Shown one piece after another: positions 51,345-61,236 of a DNA stretch of 64,000 bases (the stretch's first letter is position 1; each line of letters begins with the position of its first letter). The notes beneath the pieces are model-generated. The model was given only the letters and a program-made list of their open reading frames with translations. It was not told where the DNA came from and ran no database searches. The position numbers and the translations under genes are program-made. The stretch is from positions 62,001 through 126,000 of the forward strand of contig NZ_RBWX01000010.1 in the NCBI RefSeq assembly GCF_003634215.1. Direction: 5' to 3'. The DNA is from Sphingosinicella microcystinivorans (GTDB lineage Bacteria; Pseudomonadota; Alphaproteobacteria; Sphingomonadales; Sphingomonadaceae).

Positions 51345-52519
51345 TGATCGCTGGCTTCGAAATTCAGAACTTCACGGCATTCGGTAAACTGGAGATCTCG
51401 CTCTCCCCGCGGGTGAACGTGATCATAGGCTCCAATGGGACCGGGAAGACACATCTCCTGAAAGCGATCTACGGCCTCGCGATTGCCGGCCAGAGCGCAT
51501 CGGATTCAGATCGCTCGAAAAAGAAGTCAGAGGCGGAGCTAACCAAGAAGCTCCTGCGCCTTTTCTCGCCCGAGGAGAGCAGGATCGGCACGTTGCGGGC
51601 CAGCGGTTCGACGGCGCCGACCCGGCTGTGTCTGAGGGGCAGCGACGACTCCAGTGTGGCGATCTTATTTAACGGCACTTCCAAGGTCGCACGGCTTGAG
51701 AAGAACGCCGGCCTGGAGGGCTATGAGACGCAGCCCGTGTTCATCCCGACCAAGGAGATCCTGTCGCTCGTTCGTGGCATGCGCCATCCAGAGCATGATC
51801 GCGCCACCGTCGAGATGATCTTCGACGACACCTACATCGATCTCGCGGAATTCCTCGTCCATCCCGGATTCGAGGATGAGGCTGCGAGCCTCGACGAAGA
51901 TCCCAGGCTTTCGAGCATCATCCGTGAATTGGTCGCCCTGGTCGGAGGGCGATATCGCTGGACGAATGATGGGGCCTTCCGCTTCGAGCCGGGGAGCTAT
52001 GAGGAGAAAGCCGATCCTGCCCGGTCGAAGTCGAAGACGGCGCAAATGTATCAGGATTCTACCATCGTCCGCTTCGTTCCGAAGGGCGGGCAATCGCTTT
52101 CGAGCAGCATGACTGCTGAGGGATACAGGAAAATCGGCGTGCTGCACCGACTGCTCTGCAACGGCTCGATCAATCCCGGCACCACCGGTGTTCTCCTGTG
52201 GGATGAGCCAGAGGCGAACCTGAATCCGAAACTGATGAAGAAGCTCGTTCAGGTCCTTCTGGAGCTGTCTCGCAACGGCCAGCAGATCGTCCTCGCCACC
52301 CACGACTATGTCCTTCTGAAATGGCTGGACCTGCTGCTCGACAAGGGGAAGGAGGATCATGTCCGGTTTCATGCCCTCTATCGTGATCCGGACACTCAGA
52401 GAATGGCGGTGGAAAGCGCCGACAGCTACTCGCTGATCTCAAAATCCGCGATCTCTGACACATTCGCCGAGCTGTTCGACGAAGATGTGGCGCGGGCGCT
52501 GGGGGGAGCGAAGCCATGA
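51344..52519 (+). CDS. ABC-type AAA ATPase embedded in the BREX operon
   Basis: The 391-residue protein has Walker A IIGSNGTGKTHLLK (residues 27-40), an ABC-like signature region (GGQSLSSSMTAEGYRKIGVLHRLL), Walker B VLLWDEPEANLNP with Asp287/Glu288, and the H-loop LATHDYVLLKWLDLLL. This is the SMC/OLD-like single-chain ATPase layout found in phage-sensing modules such as AriA of PARIS. It starts inside the brxC stop and overlaps the next gene by 4 bases. It is not a core BREX gene. With the small nuclease-like partner it probably forms a two-gene effector. In Salmonella a PARIS pair is also found in a BREX locus, but its partner there is a DUF4435 protein. Confidence 0.85.
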   Translation: MIAGFEIQNFTAFGKLEISLSPRVNVIIGSNGTGKTHLLKAIYGLAIAGQSASDSDRSKKKSEAELTKKLLRLFSPEESRIGTLRASGSTAPTRLCLRGSDDSSVAILFNGTSKVARLEKNAGLEGYETQPVFIPTKEILSLVRGMRHPEHDRATVEMIFDDTYIDLAEFLVHPGFEDEAASLDEDPRLSSIIRELVALVGGRYRWTNDGAFRFEPGSYEEKADPARSKSKTAQMYQDSTIVRFVPKGGQSLSSSMTAEGYRKIGVLHRLLCNGSINPGTTGVLLWDEPEANLNPKLMKKLVQVLLELSRNGQQIVLATHDYVLLKWLDLLLDKGKEDHVRFHALYRDPDTQRMAVESADSYSLISKSAISDTFAELFDEDVARALGGAKP

Positions 52520-53067
52520 AGCTGTACAGAGCAGAGCCCGACGCCGATCTGGAGTTCTCATTTCCCGACGCGCTCGTTTGGGAGGAGTTGGACCGACAAG
52601 GTGTGAAGCTGCCGGTGCAGATGAAGTTCGTCGATCTCGTCATCGAAAGGGACGAAGATGTTCTGCTGGTCGAGATCAAGGATCCGTCGAACAAGAGAGC
52701 GCCAGCCGCGGCGCAGCAGGACTACTTCAAGCGACTGTCGGACAATTCAATCGTCACGCAGGAGCTGACGCCGAAAGCGCGCAGCTCCTACACGTTTCTC
52801 CATCTGATGGAGCGTGACGTTAAGCCATTCAAATATGTGGTCCTGCTCGGTCTGGATGCCTTCGATCCGGAGCAACAGAAGGCGCTTCTCACCGGCTTCA
52901 AGGATCGGCTGCTGGCCGACATCCGGTGCGAGACCGACACGCCCTGGCGGCGACAGCACATCGCGGACTGCGTCGTGCTTTCCGTGGACATCTGGAACAA
53001 GACATTCGCCGACTGGCCCGTGATCCGGGTTCCCGCAGCGGCCGCAAATGGGGAGGCAGCCGCCTGA
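52516..53067 (+). CDS. Small protein with PD-(D/E)XK-like motif, partner of the embedded ATPase
   Basis: The 183-residue protein has Asp40 in MKFVDLVIER followed by Glu53-x-Lys55 in VLLVEIKDPSNK, the spacing expected of a PD-(D/E)XK nuclease, then a helix with QQDYFKRL. The rest contains FKYVVLLGLDAFDPEQQKAL and IADCVVLSVDIWNKTF, with no other known domain recognised. It overlaps the ATPase stop by 4 bases and the pglX start by 1, so all three are coupled. The likely role is a DNA or RNA nuclease released or driven by the ATPase. DUF4435 (PARIS AriB) features were not seen. Confidence 0.65.
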   Translation: MKLYRAEPDADLEFSFPDALVWEELDRQGVKLPVQMKFVDLVIERDEDVLLVEIKDPSNKRAPAAAQQDYFKRLSDNSIVTQELTPKARSSYTFLHLMERDVKPFKYVVLLGLDAFDPEQQKALLTGFKDRLLADIRCETDTPWRRQHIADCVVLSVDIWNKTFADWPVIRVPAAAANGEAAA

Positions 53068-56000
53068 TGGACACCTCGAAGCTCAAGAAGTTCGCCCAGT
53101 TCGCCCGCCGCACCCTGATGGGGCAGGTCAGCGCCAAGCTGGACTCCGTGTTCGCGGAAGGCGCCGCCGCGCGGCGCGAGCATCCGGAGGCGATGAAGAA
53201 GCTCGAGGCGGCCATCGTGCGGGACGGCAAAGGGCAGGTGATTGAGCGGGTGGCCTATATCTGGTTCAACCGCTTTTCGGCCCTGCGCTTCATGGACGTG
53301 AACGACCTCAACCCCGTTCGCGTCGTCTCGCCCTTGTCCGGTCAGTTCCAGCCCGAAATCCTGGCCGAGGCTAAGGCCGGGAACATCGACGAGGACCGCG
53401 TCCCGGAAAAGATTCGCGTTCAGGTCCGCGCCCTGCTGGACGGACGTGCGCCCAGTCCCGACGCGCAGGCCGAAGCCTATCGACTACTGCTCGTCGCGAT
53501 CTGCAATGACTGGCACAGGGTCATGCCGTTCCTGTTCGAGCGGATCGACGACTACACTGAGCTGCTGCTGCCCGAGGATCTGCTGTCGAACGCCTCGATA
53601 CTCGCCTATTTGCGCGAGGCGATGACGCCGGACGTCTGCGAGGATGTCGAGGTCATCGGCTGGCTTTACCAGTTCTACATTTCTGAAAAGAAGGACGAGG
53701 TCTTCGCAGGGCTGAAGAAAAATGTAAAAATCTCGGCCGAGAATATTCCGGCCGCCACGCAATTGTTCACCCCGCACTGGATCGTGCGCTATCTGGTCGA
53801 GAATTCCCTCGGCCGTCTCTGGATGCTGAACCGGCCAGGCTCCCGGCTAAAGGAGCGCATGGACTACTACGTCGCTCCGGAAGAGCCGGAAGCGGACTTC
53901 CTACGCATCACGTCACCGGAGGAAATCAAAGTCTGCGATCCGGCCTGCGGATCGGGGCACATGCTGACTTATGCCTTCGATCTCCTGCACGCCATTTACG
54001 AGGAGGAGGGATATGACGCGGCCGAGATCCCGGGCCTAATCCTGGCCAATAACCTGTATGGGGTCGAGATCGACGAGCGTGCCGGAGCGCTGGCGGCATT
54101 TGCCCTGACGATGAAAGCAGCCGGGCGTCGCAAGCGGTTCCTGCGGCGAGTCGGCAAGGACGGCGTGCAGCCCAACATATGTGTGCTGGAGAACGTCAGC
54201 TTCAAGGACGATGAACTCGCCGATTACGTGAAAGAGGTGGGACGCGACCTGTTCACCGCGGACCTACGCGAGACGCTTGGACAGTTTCGAGAGGCGAAGA
54301 ACTTCGGTTCGCTCATAGTACCCAAGCTGAAGGACGTCGCGGAGCTGCGCCGAGTGATCGCCGAGAAGCAGTTCGAGAACAACCTGTTCCTACGTGATGT
54401 TCATGAGCGGGTGCAGGTTGTGCTGCGCATGACCGACTATCTGAGCCCCAAGTATCACGCGGTAGTGGCTAATCCACCCTACATGGGAGGTAGTGGAATG
54501 AACCCTGCCTTGGCCGCATGGGCAAAGGAGGTATACCCAGACGAGAAATACGACCTTTACCTCATGTTTATTGAGCGCAATCGCCGCATGGCGTTGCATT
54601 CTGGTTGTATTGCTATGATTACAATGCAGGGCTGGATGTTTTTGTTTCGATACCAAAAGGCAAGAACAGGGATTCTTTCGCGCGCAGGAATCGAGACAAT
54701 GGCTCATCTTGGTCAACGCGCGTTCGACTCGATTGGTGGCGAAGTTGTGTCAACTACTGCCTTTGTCCTTAGGAACGACAGGAAAGCCGCCAGAGTGGGT
54801 CAGTTTATTCGACTTGTGGATGGGGCGTCAGAGGCTGAAAAGTGTAGTTCTGCAATCGACGCAATATCGAATAGAAATTCGGGGTTGAGATACCGAGCAT
54901 CCACGGAGGATTTTGAAGCCATTCCCGGATCGCCAATCGTCTATTGGGCGTCGCGCCGTGTGCGAGATGTCTTCCAAGAGCGACTACCTCTCGGACAGAC
55001 GATCGAAACCCGAGAGGGTCTGACTACCGGAAGCAATGATCTGTTTCTGCGTGAGTGGCATGAAGTCTCGATCGGCAAGGTGGGGTTTGAAATCTCGTCA
55101 ACCGACGAGGCTGCAACGACGGACTATCGTTGGTTCCCTTATGTAAAGGGAGGCGGATCGAGACGGTGGTTTGGAAATTCGGAGCATTTCGTCAATTGGT
55201 ATCGGGACGGAGCTGAACTTCGGGAATTCAAAGATCCCAAAACGGGCCGTGTGAGATCGCACAACTACAATGGTGAATACGGGTTCCGTGAGGGGTTCAC
55301 TTGGTCCGGTATCTCTAGCAGCGATTTTGCAGTTCGCCAGGTGCCAAGCGGTTTCATGTTCGATGCCAAAGGCCCGATGGGATTTCTGAATGTTCCATCT
55401 GACGAGGCAAAAGTCGTCTCCTTCTTAAACAGTAGGGTCAGTAGCTATTTTTTAAGAATGCTGGCTCCCACGCTAGATTTCAAATTGGGCCATGTTCTTA
55501 ACTTGCCTTTCGAGGCCAGCGATTTGCCATCTGTATCCGGCAGATACCAGTCAGTTTTGGAAATGGCCCGTGCTGATTGGGACGCCTACGAAACCTCTTG
55601 GGCTTTTGTCGCCTTACCACTGCTCAGCCGCGAATATCGAGATAAGACAATGGAGGGCACTTATGCGCGTCTCCGAGCGCATTGGCGCGGCATGACGGAG
55701 GAGATGAAGCGCCTGGAAGAAGAGAACAACCGCGTTTTTATCGATGCCTATGGTTTGCACGATGAGCTGACACCAGAAGTGCTACCTGAGGCTGTCACGC
55801 TCACCTGCAATCCAGCTTACCGCTACGGGAACCAGAAAGCCGAGTCAGAGCTGGAGACATTGCTGCTTGCTGACACGATGCGCGAGTTTGTCTCCTATGC
55901 TGTAGGCTGCATGTTTGGTCGATATAGTCTTGATGCACCTGGCCTGATCCTTGCGAACCAGGGTGAGGGAGTGGAGGACTATCGCGCTAGGATCCCGAAC

Positions 56001-56603
56001 CCGACCTTTGAGCCAGACGCCGACAACGTGATTCCTGTGCTCGATGGCGACTGGTTCGCTGATGACATCGCTGCTCGGTTCCGGCGGTTCCTGCGCGTTA
56101 CTTTCGGCGAGGAGCATTTCCAAGAGAATCTCGCCTTTGTCGAAGGGGCGCTCGGCAAGGATATTCGCAAGTATTTCACTCGTGACTTCTTCAACGATCA
56201 TGTGAAAGGATACAAGAAGCGGCCGATCTATTGGCTGTTTTCCAGTCCGAGGGGGACTTTCAATGCGCTGATATACATGCACCGCTACCGTCCCGACACG
56301 GTGAGCGTGGTGTTGAACGACTATCTGCGCGAGTTCCGGTCCAAGCTCGAGGCGTATCGCAGGGCGCAGGAGGCGCTTAGCATCAGCGGGGACGCTTCGC
56401 CTGCGCAGAAGACCAAAGCCTTGAAGGAGATCGAGGCGACAGTCAGGCAGATTGAGGAGATCGATGCCTGGGAGCGTGATGTCCTGTTCCCATTGGCAAC
56501 GCAAAAGATCGAGATCGACCTCGATGATGGGGTGAAGGCCAATTACCCGAAGTTCGGCGCCGCCCTGAAGCCCATCAAGGGCCTCAACGATTCGGACGAC
56601 TGA
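53067..56603 (+). CDS. pglX: BREX adenine-specific DNA methyltransferase PglX
   Basis: The 1178-residue protein has methyltransferase motif I VCDPACGSGHML (Asp291 onwards) and motif IV ANPPYMGG (NPPY 469-472), as in PglX of type I BREX. It methylates a non-palindromic sequence on host DNA, which marks self. The start ATG 53067 shares a base with the preceding stop. Bases from about 54480 to 55620, covering the part that should hold the target-recognition region, are visibly richer in A+T than the rest of the gene. This suggests exchange of specificity. pglZ follows after 2 bases. Confidence 0.93.
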   Translation: MDTSKLKKFAQFARRTLMGQVSAKLDSVFAEGAAARREHPEAMKKLEAAIVRDGKGQVIERVAYIWFNRFSALRFMDVNDLNPVRVVSPLSGQFQPEILAEAKAGNIDEDRVPEKIRVQVRALLDGRAPSPDAQAEAYRLLLVAICNDWHRVMPFLFERIDDYTELLLPEDLLSNASILAYLREAMTPDVCEDVEVIGWLYQFYISEKKDEVFAGLKKNVKISAENIPAATQLFTPHWIVRYLVENSLGRLWMLNRPGSRLKERMDYYVAPEEPEADFLRITSPEEIKVCDPACGSGHMLTYAFDLLHAIYEEEGYDAAEIPGLILANNLYGVEIDERAGALAAFALTMKAAGRRKRFLRRVGKDGVQPNICVLENVSFKDDELADYVKEVGRDLFTADLRETLGQFREAKNFGSLIVPKLKDVAELRRVIAEKQFENNLFLRDVHERVQVVLRMTDYLSPKYHAVVANPPYMGGSGMNPALAAWAKEVYPDEKYDLYLMFIERNRRMALHSGCIAMITMQGWMFLFRYQKARTGILSRAGIETMAHLGQRAFDSIGGEVVSTTAFVLRNDRKAARVGQFIRLVDGASEAEKCSSAIDAISNRNSGLRYRASTEDFEAIPGSPIVYWASRRVRDVFQERLPLGQTIETREGLTTGSNDLFLREWHEVSIGKVGFEISSTDEAATTDYRWFPYVKGGGSRRWFGNSEHFVNWYRDGAELREFKDPKTGRVRSHNYNGEYGFREGFTWSGISSSDFAVRQVPSGFMFDAKGPMGFLNVPSDEAKVVSFLNSRVSSYFLRMLAPTLDFKLGHVLNLPFEASDLPSVSGRYQSVLEMARADWDAYETSWAFVALPLLSREYRDKTMEGTYARLRAHWRGMTEEMKRLEEENNRVFIDAYGLHDELTPEVLPEAVTLTCNPAYRYGNQKAESELETLLLADTMREFVSYAVGCMFGRYSLDAPGLILANQGEGVEDYRARIPNPTFEPDADNVIPVLDGDWFADDIAARFRRFLRVTFGEEHFQENLAFVEGALGKDIRKYFTRDFFNDHVKGYKKRPIYWLFSSPRGTFNALIYMHRYRPDTVSVVLNDYLREFRSKLEAYRRAQEALSISGDASPAQKTKALKEIEATVRQIEEIDAWERDVLFPLATQKIEIDLDDGVKANYPKFGAALKPIKGLNDSDD

Positions 56604-56605
56604 GC

Positions 56606-59107
56606 GTGCAGGACCGGATCGCCAAGGGGATCGAGGCCCAATTCGACAAGCACCGGATCGTCTTCTGGTACGATCCGGCGCACGAATTTCGTCAGGCGTT
56701 CGAAACATTGACGCTCGACGGCGTCGAGAAGATCGAGGTGGCGAACACCGAGTTCGCGGTAAAGCATCGCATCCTGCGGGAGGAGCCGAAGCAGCGCTTT
56801 CTGCTCTATCGGGACGGTCCGCGCCCGGCTGACATCGACAACTGGCTGCTCGACGTCGAGTTGGGGCACGGTGTGTTCAAGACCGATCAGGTCGCGATCT
56901 GGCTGGCGGACCTGGGGTTGCCGATCAGCTTCGAGGATCTCGCGCGGGAGCATCAGGAGTTCTTTCGCTCCGGCCGCCGGCTGGAGAAGCTCAAGGCCGT
57001 CGTTCGTGGTGACGACACCAAGGTCACACTTCGCCTGAGGATGCTCGGTGTGTGCGCAGGGGCTGATGGTGACTTTGATACCGTCGTCGAGGAACTGTTG
57101 GCAGAGCTGGCCGCCGACAAGGACGACAGCCTGCGGTTGATCGGCCGCGTCGGCCTGAGCGACTTCCTTTGGGATCAGATGTCGCGGCTGTTTGGTTATC
57201 GCGCCGATGAGCCGAGCATTGGCGATTTTGCGATCACACTTTTCAAGTCCTGCTACCAAAGTGCTGTTGGCGGTGAAGCGCTCCTGGCTCCCGAGGCGTT
57301 GGTTTTCTTCCGTCGTTGGAAGAACAACCGGAACGCTGAGGAGGCCTTCGCGACGCTCTCGGCTGAGTATGCTGAGGCGTTGGGCGTGGCGCAGGATCTC
57401 GCCAAGCGGGACTTCCGAACCCTCATCGAGGTGGACTATTTCGAGGAGGTTGATCGCGCGATCATCCGCGCGTTGGTCCACGAGGTTGGCAGCCAGACAG
57501 TCGCGCAGGCCGACGTCCTAACTTGGATCCGCCAGCGTCGGCAGAGTCATTGGTATGGCTCTTACCGCGACATTTACGAGGCTATCGGCTTCGCCGCCGA
57601 GTTCCAGCAGGCGATGGCGCAGGTGACACTCGGCATGACCAGCCTCGCGGAAGGCGTCGAGCGCTATGCAAAGAGCTGGTATCGGATCGACCAGCTTTAT
57701 CGAAAATTCATCTGGCGCATGCAGGGCTCCGGGCAGGCGACGCTGATGCGCGAGCTGTTCGAGCAGGTCGAGAATCACTACGTCAATAGCTACCTGTTGC
57801 GTCTGAACGACGCTTGGCAGAGGCATGTGGACGCGGCCAACTCCTGGTCGGCGCCGCCGATTCCCGCGCAGCGGAGCTTCTACCGCGAGCATGTGGGCGA
57901 GTTCCGCCGGCGTGACCAGAAGATCTGCGTCATCATCTCCGATGCGCTTCGCTATGAGATCGCCGAGGAGCTGTTGGGCCGTATTCGCAGCCTTGACCGA
58001 TACGAAGCGGGGATCGAGCCGATGTTTGGGAGCCTGCCGAGCTATACCCAGCTCGGAATGGCGTCGCTCTTGCCCAATGAGGATCTGCAGATTGCCGACA
58101 ACGATAGCGGAACCGTCCTGGTCAACGGCCAAAGTTCACAGGGCCTGGAGAACCGCAGGAAGGTTCTAGCGACCGGGCGGGCCGGCGATAGGACGGCGGC
58201 CGTGAAGGCCGAGGACCTGATGGGCATGGACAAGGATCAGGCCCGTGCGCTGGTCCGCGATCATGACGTTGTCTACGTCTACCACAATTTGATCGATGCG
58301 ATCGGCGATAAGCAAGTGTCCGAGGATCGCGTCTTTGAGGCCGCTGAGGATACGATCGAGGAGCTCGTCAGGGTGGTCAAGAAGCTCAACGGCGCCAACG
58401 CCAACAATCTGATCGTAACGTCCGATCACGGTTTCATTTACCAGCACCGGCCGATCGAGGAGAGCGACTTCTCTTCAGCGCAGGTTGAGGGTGACATGAT
58501 CCTTTTCCGCGACCGGAGGTTCATCCTTGGGCACGGCCTGAAAGGCAATCGCGGCCTGCGGCGCTTCACGCCGGAGCAAGCGAGCCTCGAAGGTTCGGTG
58601 GAAATGCTGATACCCAAGTCGATCAACCGGCTTCGCCGCCAGGGCTCGGGGAGTCGGTTCGTGCATGGCGGCGCAACCCTTCAGGAAATCGTGGTCCCGG
58701 TCGTCAAGATCAACAAGAAGCGTCAGAGCGACACTTCGGCGGTCGAAGTCGAGATCATTGGCAGCTCCAACCAGTTGATTACGTCGAGCCAAATTTCGGT
58801 TCGCTTCTATCAGGTTGCCGCCGTCACGGAGAAGACCCAGCCCCGCACGCTGAGAGCCGGCATTTATGCACAATCGGGCGAGTTGATCTCCGACAGCCAT
58901 GAACTGGTCTTCGATTTCCGGTCCGAGAACGCTCGCGAGCGCGAAGTCGCGGTTCGTTTCCTGTTCTTGCGGCAAGCGGATGCATTCAACGGTCAGGAGG
59001 TCATCCTGAAGCTGGAGGAACGGCACGCCGATACCTCCCACTTCAGGGAATACCGCACGGCTCGCTACACGCTGCGCCGCAGCTTCTCGAACGACTTCGA
59101 TTTTTGA
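56606..59107 (+). CDS. pglZ: BREX protein PglZ (alkaline-phosphatase-like)
   Basis: The 833-residue protein has the PglZ phosphatase-fold residues Asp446 in IIISDALRYEIAEELL (read from CVIISDALRYE) and Asp607-His608 in VTSDHGFIYQH, with the helix-rich N-terminal half typical of the family. PglZ is a core BREX component, thought to cooperate with PglX. The start is GTG at 56606, 2 bases after the pglX stop. No strong ribosome-binding site is visible, so translation probably depends on coupling. brxL follows after 10 bases. Confidence 0.93.
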   Translation: MQDRIAKGIEAQFDKHRIVFWYDPAHEFRQAFETLTLDGVEKIEVANTEFAVKHRILREEPKQRFLLYRDGPRPADIDNWLLDVELGHGVFKTDQVAIWLADLGLPISFEDLAREHQEFFRSGRRLEKLKAVVRGDDTKVTLRLRMLGVCAGADGDFDTVVEELLAELAADKDDSLRLIGRVGLSDFLWDQMSRLFGYRADEPSIGDFAITLFKSCYQSAVGGEALLAPEALVFFRRWKNNRNAEEAFATLSAEYAEALGVAQDLAKRDFRTLIEVDYFEEVDRAIIRALVHEVGSQTVAQADVLTWIRQRRQSHWYGSYRDIYEAIGFAAEFQQAMAQVTLGMTSLAEGVERYAKSWYRIDQLYRKFIWRMQGSGQATLMRELFEQVENHYVNSYLLRLNDAWQRHVDAANSWSAPPIPAQRSFYREHVGEFRRRDQKICVIISDALRYEIAEELLGRIRSLDRYEAGIEPMFGSLPSYTQLGMASLLPNEDLQIADNDSGTVLVNGQSSQGLENRRKVLATGRAGDRTAAVKAEDLMGMDKDQARALVRDHDVVYVYHNLIDAIGDKQVSEDRVFEAAEDTIEELVRVVKKLNGANANNLIVTSDHGFIYQHRPIEESDFSSAQVEGDMILFRDRRFILGHGLKGNRGLRRFTPEQASLEGSVEMLIPKSINRLRRQGSGSRFVHGGATLQEIVVPVVKINKKRQSDTSAVEVEIIGSSNQLITSSQISVRFYQVAAVTEKTQPRTLRAGIYAQSGELISDSHELVFDFRSENAREREVAVRFLFLRQADAFNGQEVILKLEERHADTSHFREYRTARYTLRRSFSNDFDF

Positions 59108-59117
59108 GGGGGAAGCG

Positions 59118-61187
59118 ATGACCGCGCTTGACGACAAGATCAATGAACGCTTCCCAGGCCTCGTGGTGCGCAAGGACCTGGTCAAGGCGGTGAAGGGCAA
59201 CGCCATCGTCCCTTCCTACGTTCTGGAATTCCTGCTCGGCCAATATTGCGCCACGAATGACGAGGCTTCGATTCAGTCGGGCATCGAGACGGTCAAGGAG
59301 ATCCTGCGCAAGCACTATGTGCATCGCAACGAGGCGGGCCTGATCCGGTCGAACATCCGGGAAAAGGGCCGGTGGAAGGTGATCGACAAGATCAGTGTCG
59401 ACCTCAACACCGACAAGGACGCCTATGAGGCGACCTTCGCGAATCTCGGCATCAAGAAGGTCATCATCGATTCCGACACGGTCAAGGCCCATCCCAAGCT
59501 GCTCGTGAGCGGTGTCTGGTGCATTGCCGATGTCGAGTACGAGCGCAGCGAGGACAAGAATGTCGAGCCCTGGATCTTGAGCAGCCTCAAACCGATCCAG
59601 CTCTCCAAGTTCGACTACGATGCTTTTCTCGGCGCGCGCGCCGGCTTCACGACCGAGGAATGGATCGACCTGCTGTTCCAGACGGTCGGATTCGACCCTG
59701 AGATGTTCGGACGGCGCAGCAAGCTCCTGCAACTGATGCGCCTCGTGCCCTTCGTCGAGCGAAACTACAATCTGATAGAGCTAGGGCCGAAGGGAACAGG
59801 CAAGTCGCATATCTTCTCGGAATTCTCGCCACACGGCATCCTGATTTCCGGTGGCGAAGTGACGGTTCCGAAGCTGTTCGTCAACAACAGTTCGGGCAAG
59901 ATCGGCCTAGTCGGCTACTGGGATGTCGTGGCCTTCGACGAGTTTGCCGGGCGGCAGAAGCGCGTCGACAAAGCGCTTGTCGACATCATGAAAAACTACA
60001 TGGCCAACAAGAGCTTTTCGCGCGGTGTGGAGACGCTTGGCGCCGAGGCATCGATGGTCTTTGTCGGTAACACCAAGCACAATGTTCCCTACATGCTGAA
60101 GCATACCGACTTGTTCGAGGAGCTACCCGAGAAATATTACGACTCAGCCTTTATCGATCGGCTTCACACTTATGTACCAGGCTGGGAGATTGACGTCATC
60201 CGGGGGGAGATGTTCGCGTCGGGGTATGGGTTCGTCGTCGACTATCTCGCCGAAATCCTTCGGCACATGCGTAATGATGACTATTCCAACCGCTACCACG
60301 GGCTGTTCACGCTCTCGTCGGATATTTCTACCCGTGACCGCGACGGCGTGAATAAGACTTTTTCAGGTATGATGAAGCTGCTCTTTCCAGCGGACAACGC
60401 AACCGAGGCCGAAGTCGAAGAGATCTTGCACCTGGCTGTGGAAGGGCGGAAACGGGTAAAGGACCAACTTCTTCGGATCGACAGCACCTATCCGGAAACG
60501 GACTTCTCGTTCACGGCGCAAAATGGACGGAAGGTCGTCGTCAAAACGCTCGAAGAGACAGAGTACCCGCAATACTACCACAAGCGCGCGATGGGCCACG
60601 ACGGTCCAATGTCCGAGGGCGCAAGCGATGTCAGCGGTGCGTCCACCTCAAATGTCGCGCAGCGCGTGGGAGAAGCAAAAACTGATGCCGTCGGTCCGCG
60701 CGAAGGACACAAGGTTTTCAGCGAGAACCAGAAAGGAGTCACTTTCGCCGATCTCTTCTGGCCATGGCTTGAAGGCGCCACGAATATCGTTGTCACCGAT
60801 CCCTACATCCGCATGTTCCATCAGGTGCGGAATCTGATGGAGTTCATCGAGATGATCGCAGTGCGCAAAGCGCCGGAAGAAGAGGTCGCGGTGCGGCTCA
60901 TCACCTGTCCGGACGAGACATACCCCGAGAAGCAGCAGGCCAATCTAATGGCTGTCGAAAGCGCCAGCACGGCCGCCGGCGTTAAATTTTCCTGGGAGTT
61001 TGACGGGACAAACACGATCCATGCGCGTCACATCGTCAGTGATGCAGGGTGGAAGATCAGCCTCGATCGAGGTCTTGATATTTTTCAGAAGTTCGAAATG
61101 AGTGACGCTTTTAACCTCGCCAATCGGTTGCAGGCTTATCGTCAGGTCAAAGCATTCGAAGTCACATATTTAAGGGTGAAGAAGTAG
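59118..61187 (+). CDS. brxL: BREX protein BrxL (Lon-like AAA+ ATPase)
   Basis: The 689-residue protein has Walker A ELGPKGTGKSHIFSEF (Lys229), Walker B VVAFDEFAGRQKRVDKAL, sensor residues in SMVFVGNTKHNVPYML and the arginine-finger region FIDRLHTYVPGWE. A C-terminal extension (about 530-689: FADLFWPWLEGATNIVVTDPYIR, read as WPWLEGATNIVVTDPYI, then HARHIVSDAGWKISLDRGLD) looks like a phospholipase-D-like MIT_C region. BrxL is the BREX component that assembles on DNA and blocks phage replication. It ends the operon, 50 bases before a convergent gene. The length is slightly above the usual for BrxL. Confidence 0.92.
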   Translation: MTALDDKINERFPGLVVRKDLVKAVKGNAIVPSYVLEFLLGQYCATNDEASIQSGIETVKEILRKHYVHRNEAGLIRSNIREKGRWKVIDKISVDLNTDKDAYEATFANLGIKKVIIDSDTVKAHPKLLVSGVWCIADVEYERSEDKNVEPWILSSLKPIQLSKFDYDAFLGARAGFTTEEWIDLLFQTVGFDPEMFGRRSKLLQLMRLVPFVERNYNLIELGPKGTGKSHIFSEFSPHGILISGGEVTVPKLFVNNSSGKIGLVGYWDVVAFDEFAGRQKRVDKALVDIMKNYMANKSFSRGVETLGAEASMVFVGNTKHNVPYMLKHTDLFEELPEKYYDSAFIDRLHTYVPGWEIDVIRGEMFASGYGFVVDYLAEILRHMRNDDYSNRYHGLFTLSSDISTRDRDGVNKTFSGMMKLLFPADNATEAEVEEILHLAVEGRKRVKDQLLRIDSTYPETDFSFTAQNGRKVVVKTLEETEYPQYYHKRAMGHDGPMSEGASDVSGASTSNVAQRVGEAKTDAVGPREGHKVFSENQKGVTFADLFWPWLEGATNIVVTDPYIRMFHQVRNLMEFIEMIAVRKAPEEEVAVRLITCPDETYPEKQQANLMAVESASTAAGVKFSWEFDGTNTIHARHIVSDAGWKISLDRGLDIFQKFEMSDAFNLANRLQAYRQVKAFEVTYLRVKK

Positions 61188-61236
61188 CGTCTCGTGGGCA
61201 AATGCGAACCATTAAACAAGATTCCATTGCCGACGC

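Noticed and set aside
51344-53067. A standard PARIS (AriA-AriB) pair
   Set aside because: The ATPase fits, but the 183-residue partner is shorter than AriB and has a D...ExK pattern in place of DUF4435/TOPRIM features.
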